From contig JADJWK010000001.1 in assembly GCA_016716405.1 (NCBI GenBank), forward strand, positions 2,232,001 to 2,296,000: DNA of 64,000 nt, given 5' to 3'. Source of the stretch: Candidatus Melainabacteria bacterium (GTDB lineage: Bacteria; Cyanobacteriota; Vampirovibrionia; Obscuribacterales; Obscuribacteraceae). The notes beneath the pieces were generated by a model. That model did no database searches and had not been told where the DNA came from. It saw nothing but the letters and a program-made list of their open reading frames with translations. Below are positions 1 to 6,144 of this stretch, one piece after another (position 1 is the stretch's first letter; every line of letters starts with the position of its first letter). A program made the position numbers and the translations under genes.

Positions 1-2
1 AG

Positions 3-377
3 CCGTCGGAGGTCACGAAGCTGGTGGCGGTCCTTCACGATGCTCTGGTCGGTCTGGTTCTTCTCTATCCGCCTTATGAGGTGGAGATACATGGTCATCT
101 CCTGCGCAATGACTACCCGGAGTTCCGATTTCTGGCAGTCGATCCCGCGCGCCGCAATTGCGGTGCGGGAGCCAGATTGATCGAGGCTTGCGAGAGCCTG
201 GCTGCAGAGATGGGCTTTGCCAGGCTGTCTCTTCACACCACCAACATGATGAAGACCGCCAAGCAAATGTACGAGCGGCGCGGCTTCGAGCGCTATCCGT
301 CCATCGACTTCGAGCTCAGCCCCGGCGTCATGGTGCTGGGCTTCATCAAAGAACTCCCGGTCACTGCCGGTGTCTAG
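3..377 (+). CDS. GNAT-family N-acetyltransferase, 5' end cut by window edge
   Basis: This is the C-terminal part of a GNAT acetyltransferase, an enzyme family that transfers acetyl from acetyl-CoA to an amine. The frame is open from the first full codon at position 3, so the gene begins outside the window. A GTG at 24 is in frame but would remove the N-terminal strands. The acetyl-CoA pyrophosphate-binding motif A is visible as LAVDPARRNCGAGARLIE (the R-x-x-G-x-G/A loop). It is followed by the usual helix and a late segment, MYERRGFERY, typical of the family C-terminus. The substrate cannot be told from this fragment. Confidence 0.85.
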   Translation, partial: PSEVTKLVAVLHDALVGLVLLYPPYEVEIHGHLLRNDYPEFRFLAVDPARRNCGAGARLIEACESLAAEMGFARLSLHTTNMMKTAKQMYERRGFERYPSIDFELSPGVMVLGFIKELPVTAGV

Positions 378-419
378 ACCTGATTTTGCGTTTGGACCTG
401 ATTAATTGCGTGATCGCTT

Positions 420-668
420 TCAATTGAGCCAGGCTACGAGGCTGAGCAGGAGCAAGAATACTGCGCTTACGAAGACCACCACCATGCCGGCACCGGCAAT
501 GCCCAGCGCCACGAAGAATTGACCGACACCGTCCCCGCCGTGCCCCATGGTCGCCCCGACTATATCGGGGCTGAGCAAGAGAATAGCCATGCCACCGATA
601 GTGAGGAAGACGCCACCCAGGAGCCATCCGTTGAATGATTCGAAGGGATTGCTGTTAGCTTTCTTCAT
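420..668 (-). CDS. small two-helix membrane protein, unknown function
   Basis: The 82-residue product has two hydrophobic segments, roughly residues 14-34 (WLLGGVFLTIGGMAILLL) and 49-80. A short glycine/histidine loop (MGHGGDGVGQ) lies between them. The start is ATG after KK-rich codons. No family was recognised. It is divergent from the TPR gene at 790 and convergent with the acetyltransferase. The regular hydrophobic pattern argues for a real inner-membrane protein, but its role is unknown. Confidence 0.6.
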   Translation of the reverse strand: MKKANSNPFESFNGWLLGGVFLTIGGMAILLLSPDIVGATMGHGGDGVGQFFVALGIAGAGMVVVFVSAVFLLLLSLVAWLN

Positions 669-755
669 GGCTCTGCCCCTTTCGTGTTGCTCACTATCAC
701 GAGCATAGGGGACTTCAGGCTCCGCCAGCGGGTCGGTCCCACACTTTCCCGGCTG

Positions 756-783
756 TTGTGCTGCCGAGGGGCGGGCTTATAAT
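756..783 (+). promoter_or_regulatory. possible sigma70-type promoter for the TPR gene at 790
   Basis: A TATAAT hexamer lies at 778-783, with a weak -35 (TTGTGC, 756-761) 16 bp upstream. Transcription would begin at about 790, at the predicted ATG, which would make the message leaderless. Alternatively the true start codon lies further in. This is a motif match only. Confidence 0.35.
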
Positions 784-789
784 CGATCT

Positions 790-1380
790 ATGATCCGCAT
801 CGGACTGATTCTGATTTTTCTATTCCTGGCGGTTGGTTTCGGCATCGGTTTGATGTTGGGTCTTTTCGGTACCATGTCTATGGACAGTATTAAAAGAACG
901 ACTGAAGTCGAAAAGACTCAAGCCAGAACGACTAAAGATGTTAAGGTCGAAACCTCCTCCCTCGGTCGCACCATCAGCTCGCTAATGCAGAGACAGGAGT
1001 GGGAGAAGGCGATTCCACTCCTGGATGAGTATGCGAAGCTGCACCCGGACGACGGGGATGTCGTGGCATGCCAGGCATTTGCTCATAACGGGACCAATCG
1101 TTCTGTCCAGGCTGTTAATTTGTGGACTAGAGCTATCGACCTTGCTGGTGACGACTTCAGGAAGCCGACTGCCTTCGTTGGTCGTGGTTGGGCGTACATG
1201 GTTCTCGGTGAAACGGAAAAGGCCGACGCTGACTTTAGGTTGGCGCAATACTGGACGAGCAGGTTGTATTCGCATGAGCCACCGCCCGGAATGTCGGAGG
1301 CCGACTCCAGATATGGAATCGTCAGGTGTCCTGATGGCTCCACTGTCTCCTTTTTCTTCCCTCACAGGTATTTTCAGTAG
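790..1380 (+). CDS. membrane-anchored TPR-like protein
   Basis: The 196-residue protein begins with a hydrophobic segment (about residues 4-28, ending FGTMSMDS) that is either a signal anchor or an uncleaved signal. A lysine/threonine-rich linker follows. From about residue 60 to 155 are helical TPR-like hairpins: MQRQEWEKAIPLLDEYAKLHPDD, then a second unit ending AWYM-type residues in GRGWAYMVLGETEKADADF. It probably acts as a periplasm-facing or cytoplasmic scaffold. No ribosome-binding site is evident, and a promoter -10 abuts the start. TPR proteins are abundant in this window. A specific role cannot be assigned. Confidence 0.7.
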   Translation: MIRIGLILIFLFLAVGFGIGLMLGLFGTMSMDSIKRTTEVEKTQARTTKDVKVETSSLGRTISSLMQRQEWEKAIPLLDEYAKLHPDDGDVVACQAFAHNGTNRSVQAVNLWTRAIDLAGDDFRKPTAFVGRGWAYMVLGETEKADADFRLAQYWTSRLYSHEPPPGMSEADSRYGIVRCPDGSTVSFFFPHRYFQ

Positions 1381-1468
1381 GAGACTTTCTTGTTTGCGTT
1401 AATTTCCTATGAAAGCCGGATTCCGTCCGGACCGGTCGCGGCTTAGCCACGAAGGTCCGGACGAGTCC

Positions 1469-1578
1469 CGCTCGAGTCCTGCTCGAGTCCTGCTCGTTGC
1501 TTGCTCGAGTCCTGCTCGAGTCCTGCTCGAGTCCTGCTCGTTGCTTGCTCGAGTCCTGCTCGTTGCTTGCTCGCTATC
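1469..1578. repeat. 11-bp tandem repeat, ten units
   Basis: Ten contiguous 11-bp units run from 1469 to 1578. Six match the form [TC]GCTCGAGTCC, three match TGCTCGTTGCT, and the last is a diverged TGCTCGCTATC. The array ends inside the stop codon of the ArsR-type gene (stop 1574-1576). Most units contain the palindrome CTCGAG. The 11-bp period is close to one DNA helical turn. Confidence 0.9.
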
Positions 1579-2128
1579 TCCAGTAGATCCCGGACTCGCG
1601 GCGCATCAGCCGGGCTCCGATGAGCTCGCGGCGCAGCGTGGCGAAGTCGGGATGGTGGCGCGCGATAATAGCGTTCACTTCTTTTTCCGGGTAGCGGCGA
1701 CCTGGCTCGAAGCGCTCGATGAGCCAGCGCAGAATTACCTCGCGCTTTTTGCGGCTCGCCGGGATCTCTTTCAAGCGCTCACCTTCGAAGAAGTCCCCGA
1801 GGATCTTGCGCTCCCAGGCGTCGGTGGCGACGCCGTCGGCGATGGTCTCGATGGTCTCGAGGGCGAGCACGCTCCTGGTGAGAGCGCGCATCTCCCGGAG
1901 ATTGAGCTTGTATAGATGCGTGGTGCCTTCGGCGCGCATGGTCACGAGACCGACCTCCTTGAGCCGGGCGAGGTGATGCGAAACCGTCGGCGCCCGGAGC
2001 TCGAGCATGGTGGCGAGCTCTTCCACCGTCCGCTCGCAGGAGGACAGTGCCCCGACAATCTTCAGCCTGCTCTCGTCGGAGAGCGCTTTGAAGAATGCGA
2101 GCACTCTTGCGAATTCTGGCGATGACAT
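1574..2128 (-). CDS. ArsR-family regulator with C-terminal DUF2087
   Basis: This is a 184-residue transcription factor. Residues about 5-85 form an ArsR winged helix-turn-helix: FFKALSDESRLKIVGAL, then the recognition region APTVSHHLARLKEVGLV and the wing TTHLYKLN. Residues about 110-184 match DUF2087, including IPASRKKREVILRWL, RRYPEKEVN and a terminal SGIYWR. I chose ATG 2128 because AGGAG lies nine bases upstream; an in-frame start 13 codons earlier lacks such a site. There is no cysteine pair of the metal-sensing ArsR type, so the ligand is unknown. A candidate operator lies about 110 bp upstream. Autoregulation is inferred. Confidence 0.88.
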   Translation of the reverse strand: MSSPEFARVLAFFKALSDESRLKIVGALSSCERTVEELATMLELRAPTVSHHLARLKEVGLVTMRAEGTTHLYKLNLREMRALTRSVLALETIETIADGVATDAWERKILGDFFEGERLKEIPASRKKREVILRWLIERFEPGRRYPEKEVNAIIARHHPDFATLRRELIGARLMRRESGIYWR

Positions 2129-2236
2129 GACGAGGTTCTCCTGTGTAGTGACCGGTCCTCCGTACATGCCTACTATCGACAGGCAAGGGCGGGCTTCCGG
2201 TGGTACGTCGATAGACGTCTCTCTAATTCGACGACT

Positions 2237-2248
2237 ATCTAAATAGAT
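2237..2248. promoter_or_regulatory. candidate operator palindrome upstream of ArsR-DUF2087 gene
   Basis: ATCTA-AA-TAGAT is a perfect 5+5 inverted repeat in an AT-rich island, about 110 bp upstream of the regulator start. A similar half-site (AATAGAG) lies just beyond. ArsR-type proteins bind AT-rich palindromes, so autoregulation is plausible. This is motif evidence only. Confidence 0.35.
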
Positions 2249-2649
2249 CTATATCAAAATAGAGTTCATGCGTCAAGTACTGTTTTCGCCATTGCTCATA
2301 CCTGGTCTAGGGCGAGATCGGGATAAAGATGATTTTGGTCCTTTATTCCTGAGTCGGGGATGCAGAGGAGTGGTTCCCAGTAGGGTGCGGCATATATTGC
2401 TTCAATAGGAAGAGTTTCCGGCGTTGCTAAAGCGATCGGCTAGCGACTGGGAGTAGCTTGCAAAGTTTCGGACGACTCCAGCTCGCTGATCAATTTCGAA
2501 ATTTCCGAGCTGGTCTTGTTGTCCGAAAGAGCCTAATCGCTCGCCCTAATAGCAAGATCGATGCGCCAGGCGTTGGACCAGAAATGCGATGAGGTCAATC
2601 CCTATTGAGGGTATAAATTCCCTGCACTCCCCGCTCAGTCGGTGCAACT
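2249..2649. other. intergenic stretch, no gene seen
   Basis: No open frame with coding character is visible on either strand in about 400 bp. The right end holds a TATAAA-like element at about 2611, ahead of a small ORF at 2650. The stretch separates the divergent regulator gene from that ORF and may hold promoters for both. Confidence 0.5.
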
Positions 2650-2820
2650 ATGAAACTCGTTCTCCTTGCGTGGTGTGCCTTTACGCTATTCGCCCCAGCT
2701 ATCGTTGCGGCGAATAGGACCATGGTTGATGGGGGCGCTCCGGTTGACTGGTGCGACTCCCGGGAGAGCCCCAGAGGCTCACACAACCTGGAGCCGGCTG
2801 CAAAGACGAAAAGCTCGTAA
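2650..2820 (+). CDS. possible small secreted peptide (56 aa)
   Basis: ATG at 2650 opens a 56-codon frame. It begins MKLVLLAWCAFTLFAPAIVA, a convincing signal peptide with a cleavage site near AIVA-AN, followed by a short hydrophilic mature part with a single Cys and many charged or Ser residues. No good ribosome-binding site is present, and the ORF ends just before the 3' end of the convergent TPR gene. It could be a real small secreted protein or a chance frame. I favour real, but weakly. Confidence 0.35.
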   Translation: MKLVLLAWCAFTLFAPAIVAANRTMVDGGAPVDWCDSRESPRGSHNLEPAAKTKSS

Positions 2821-2831
2821 TCTCGGCGCTG

Positions 2832-3767
2832 TTACGAGGGCAGGCGAGCTTCTGCATAGCTCTTGCTGCGCCCCTGTTTCGGGACTATGCGGAAGGCGGC
2901 TTCCATCAGGTTGTTGTAATCATTGGCCGGGAAGTTCTCTGGTGGTGCCTCTTTCACCATATTGAAGCTGAGCATGATAGTGCAGTCTAGCTCTGGATCT
3001 TCGAGGCAGGCTCTCACGAAGTGTATCGGCGCCACCACGAAGGAGCGGTTTCCAGCCACCACTGCGAGCATGTTACCGGCGCCCTCGAAACATACCCAGG
3101 TCCAGCCGAACTCTTTCACGAGTTGCTCGCCCCAGAGCATGCTCAGACCGAGAAGAGTCCGTTCAGGATCGAGGGCTCTGGTATCCTTGTCGGATGCATC
3201 CTGAATCCAATCGATGCGCTTGTCGATAGCATCCAGTACTTCGGCTGGTGTCGCATTTGGTGGCAGCGCCAGGCTTGCGAAGGTGTCCTCGCTGTTTCCC
3301 TTGATGAGCGCCCTCTCTTCTTCATTGATGTCGCGCTCATGAAGATGCGCATACTTTCCCGAAGCCAGGATGATGCCGAGCACCTTTTCCTGCTCGGCTG
3401 CCCATCGGGCTATGAGCTTTCGCTCCGAGTAGGCTTTCATCGACTGCACATAATAATGGAGCGCCTGGTCCTCATCTTCGTCTTCGAGGAACATGTCGCC
3501 CAGCGCCATGCAGGCATCCGCCATGTCCACCGTGTCCGGCTCGACCTCGATAGTCCTGCGATATGCCGCGATCGCCTGGTCTTTTTTCTTCTGTGCTCGA
3601 TAGACCACTGCCAGGCAGTTCAGGCTGTTGGCGAGGTTGTTTTTGTCTTCCTTTTCGGCTATGGCAATCGCCTTTTTGAACTCTTCTTCCGCTTTCTTGA
3701 AATTCTTGAAAAGGAATGCGTCGGCAGCCTTATAACCGGCGTCGTGGTGTTTTTTCCATTCGTCCAT
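2832..3767 (-). CDS. cytoplasmic TPR protein, unknown function
   Basis: The 311-residue protein starts at ATG 3767, with GGAGG five to six bases upstream; an in-frame extension of 23 codons has no such site. The first half contains about three TPR-like units: AGYKAADAFLFKNFKKAEEEF, a second with SLNCLAVVYRAQKKKDQAIAAY, a third with ACMALGDMFLEDEDEDQALHYY. The second half is a globular domain. Its segments LLGLSMLWGEQLVKEFGW and AGNRSFVVAPIHFVRACLED resemble the DUF3806-like domains that sit behind TPRs, but I am not certain. It has no signal peptide. The region upstream carries a duplicated palindromic repeat. Confidence 0.75.
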   Translation of the reverse strand: MDEWKKHHDAGYKAADAFLFKNFKKAEEEFKKAIAIAEKEDKNNLANSLNCLAVVYRAQKKKDQAIAAYRRTIEVEPDTVDMADACMALGDMFLEDEDEDQALHYYVQSMKAYSERKLIARWAAEQEKVLGIILASGKYAHLHERDINEEERALIKGNSEDTFASLALPPNATPAEVLDAIDKRIDWIQDASDKDTRALDPERTLLGLSMLWGEQLVKEFGWTWVCFEGAGNMLAVVAGNRSFVVAPIHFVRACLEDPELDCTIMLSFNMVKEAPPENFPANDYNNLMEAAFRIVPKQGRSKSYAEARLPS

Positions 3768-3916
3768 GGCGACCTCCGCAAAAGCTCTAGAGATGGTCGC
3801 CTGCTCGATTCGCGCACTCGGCAAACCTCGCGACAATATACCCTCCTCTTCCGGTCCTCAACCGGTCCAATCGCAAAGCGCCCGGGAGACTTTCATATTG
3901 TCCCGAGTCAGAGTAT

Positions 3917-4155
3917 GTCTTTCGAGCTCAGGGTCATTCGCGGCGGAAAATATGACTGTAGCGTCAAGTTTTTTTCCTTTTTTTTGACGTCACAGTCATA
4001 TTCGGCTGGAAGTTACTTTTCGCGGGGCGGCTCGTGCCGAGCTGTCTTTCGAGATCAGGGTCATTCGCGGCGGAAAATATGACTGTAGCCTTTTTTTTGA
4101 CGTCACAGTCATATTCGGCTGGAAGTTACTTTCGCGGGGCGGCTCGTGCCGAGCT
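3917..4155. repeat. tandem 127-bp repeat, two copies, each with a long hairpin
   Basis: Copy 1 is 3917-4043 and copy 2 is 4044-4155, nearly identical except that copy 2 lacks about 15 bp in the hairpin loop. Each contains an inverted repeat whose arms read AATATGACTGT(A)GCGTCAA and TTGACGTCACAGTCATATT around a poly-T loop (hairpins at about 3948-4003 and 4076-4115). A related hairpin occurs at 20339-20396. The copies lie between two minus-strand genes and could act as terminators, or be a dispersed palindromic element. Confidence 0.88.
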
Positions 4156-4194
4156 AACCGCGACCTGGTCGTCCTGGACGCCAGTCGATTATGG

Positions 4195-6144
4195 CTAGCG
4201 TGACTTGAGCAGCTCGAGGTGCTCTTTGGCTTTGGCGCCGCGCGGGTCGCCGGGCGGGCAGAGCTCGAGGTAGCGTCCGATCTCGGCGATGGCTCCTTCG
4301 CGGTCGCCGCTCTTCTCCATGGACTGGCTCAGTAGCAGGTGCGTGTTGGCGTCGTCGGGCGCCAGCTTGACGGCTTCCTTATAAGCATTGACCGCCGGTA
4401 CCACATAGCCGGTCACCATCAGGACAGAGCCCAGAGTCGTGTGGGCGGTAGCGGAGTCGGGCGCCAGGCGCACGGCTTCTTTTGCCTGGGCGGTGGCCTG
4501 GGCGAAATCGCCTTTTTTCATCAGTCCGTAGGTCAGCCTCTCCCGGAGCTCGGAGCGCCTGGGATAGAGGTCCACTGCTTCTTCGAGATAACGGATGGCG
4601 TCATCGATATTTCCTGTCGCCAGAGAACAGCTTGAGAGAGCTTTCAGGACCGAGACGTCTTTGGGGTTGAGCCTGTACGCGAGGTTGAGCTCCTGGATGC
4701 TTTGGTCTTTCTTGTCGATCTCGTCGAGAACCCGAGCATAGTTGAAGTGGTAGAGGCTGTCGTCCGGGCGGGCGGTGATGGCGCGCTTGTACATCTGCGC
4801 GGCGCCGTTCCAGTCGTCTACCATGGTGAGCGCCGCGCCGTAGTCGGCAAGCGCGTCGGCATAGGTAGGATCGGCGGCTATGGCGAGCTTGTACTGCTCC
4901 AGGGCTTCCCAGATTTTGCCTTCTGCCACGAGATTGCTTGCTTTGAGATAGGATCCCTCGGCAGAGAGGTAGGACTTCACCGAATCGGGGAGGTTTGCAA
5001 CCCGCTCCACCGGTGGTGCGCCAAGCACCAGATCGGTGCCGGTCCAGTTGGCTTTCATTGCCGGTATCTGGACCTTCATTCGTCCTTCCGCGCCTGTCTC
5101 CTCTTCGGTTTTCTTCCGAGCGATTTCGAAGGCTTTGTTTAGCGAGATCAATCCCTCTTCCTGACGGAGCGCCTCGACGAGATTCTTCGAGAAAGCTCCG
5201 CTCCAGGTCATCTGGTTGGGCTGGCTGGAGGAAAGGATTATATAGCCGTTGCCCAGCATGAGCTTCTCGATGTCGAGGTTGTAGCTCTTGCTGAGTGACT
5301 TGGAGCCGGCGTCGAGCTCGGCGGCTCCGCTGTAGGCGGCCTGGAGCACCAGCAGTATCCGGTCGCAATGGACGTTTTTCTTCAAGGTGCTCATCAGCGT
5401 CTGCATCGATATGCAGGTGCCGTAGATATTGTCGAGGGCGCAGTCGTAGGAGCAAAGGTAAGTGCTACCGTCAGTGGTGGGAAAACCGCTCGTCGCGACG
5501 AAAACCACCACGAGGTCGTCCGGTCCGGCGCCGTTTCCCAGGAAATTCGTGCCCAGGGCGGACATTATGCTCTGTCTGGTGGCATGGCTGTCTATCAGGA
5601 GCTTCACATGGTTGCGATCGAAGCGCCCGCCGTTGGGGTCGATGAGATAATTGTAGAATTCCCGGGCGGATTGCGCCATGTCGCCGGCTTCCACTGGTTG
5701 AAGCCGGCTCTCCTTGAATCTTGACGTGCCTATCACCACCGCCCATTTCTGCTTGATCGGTCTGTTGGTCGAGCGCTCTTCCGGGTTCAGATCCTGTATC
5801 TTGGTGAATTCCACTCCTTTCAGCTTCGGAAGCTCCGGTGCCGCCTGGGCCCGGGCTGGTGCGGCGCTCATGAACGCGAGCACAAGCGCCGACGAGAGAG
5901 CAGCGATGGCTGGTCGCACAGGCAAGGCGGACACCATCGTCAAGGCGCAAAGCACCGGCAGGGCCGGCAGCGCCTGCTTCACGGGCAGCGCCTGCTTCAC
6001 GGGCAGCGCCTGCTTCACGGGCAGCGCGAGCTTCACGGGCAGCGCGAGCTTCACGGGCAGCGCCTGCTTCATACGAGGCACCATCACTGACAGGGCGGTG
6101 GTCCACAGGAAAGCGGGGCTGGTTTTTCGGTCTTTAATTTCCAT
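4195..6144 (-). CDS. secreted caspase-like (C14) pseudoenzyme with TPR repeats
   Basis: The 649-residue product has an N-terminal region of six-residue repeats (KQALPV-type, about residues 26-60). A signal-like hydrophobic stretch follows, ending ARAQA near residue 101. A caspase/metacaspase fold covers about residues 132-375 (start KWAVVIGTSRF; ATRQSIMSAL; ILSSSQPNQMTWSGAF). About six TPRs cover 395-645. The active site is degenerate. Where the family has SGHG this protein has ATSG, so His becomes Ser219. Where it has DACHSG this protein has QAAYSG, so Cys becomes Ala270. It is predicted to be a non-proteolytic scaffold or sensor. The start overlaps the end of the upstream hydrolase gene by 11 bp. 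An alternative start is Met70 (5937), which would exclude the repeats. Confidence 0.82.
   Translation of the reverse strand: MEIKDRKTSPAFLWTTALSVMVPRMKQALPVKLALPVKLALPVKQALPVKQALPVKQALPALPVLCALTMVSALPVRPAIAALSSALVLAFMSAAPARAQAAPELPKLKGVEFTKIQDLNPEERSTNRPIKQKWAVVIGTSRFKESRLQPVEAGDMAQSAREFYNYLIDPNGGRFDRNHVKLLIDSHATRQSIMSALGTNFLGNGAGPDDLVVVFVATSGFPTTDGSTYLCSYDCALDNIYGTCISMQTLMSTLKKNVHCDRILLVLQAAYSGAAELDAGSKSLSKSYNLDIEKLMLGNGYIILSSSQPNQMTWSGAFSKNLVEALRQEEGLISLNKAFEIARKKTEEETGAEGRMKVQIPAMKANWTGTDLVLGAPPVERVANLPDSVKSYLSAEGSYLKASNLVAEGKIWEALEQYKLAIAADPTYADALADYGAALTMVDDWNGAAQMYKRAITARPDDSLYHFNYARVLDEIDKKDQSIQELNLAYRLNPKDVSVLKALSSCSLATGNIDDAIRYLEEAVDLYPRRSELRERLTYGLMKKGDFAQATAQAKEAVRLAPDSATAHTTLGSVLMVTGYVVPAVNAYKEAVKLAPDDANTHLLLSQSMEKSGDREGAIAEIGRYLELCPPGDPRGAKAKEHLELLKSR
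5968..6072. repeat. 18-bp tandem repeat within N-terminus of caspase-like gene
   Basis: About six copies of an 18-bp unit (form GCGCCTGCTTCACGGGCA, with GCGAGC variants) encode KQALPV/KLALPV on the minus strand. The copies are nearly identical, which suggests recent expansion. The unit length keeps the frame. If translation starts at the downstream Met70, the array is a 5' leader instead. Confidence 0.85.
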
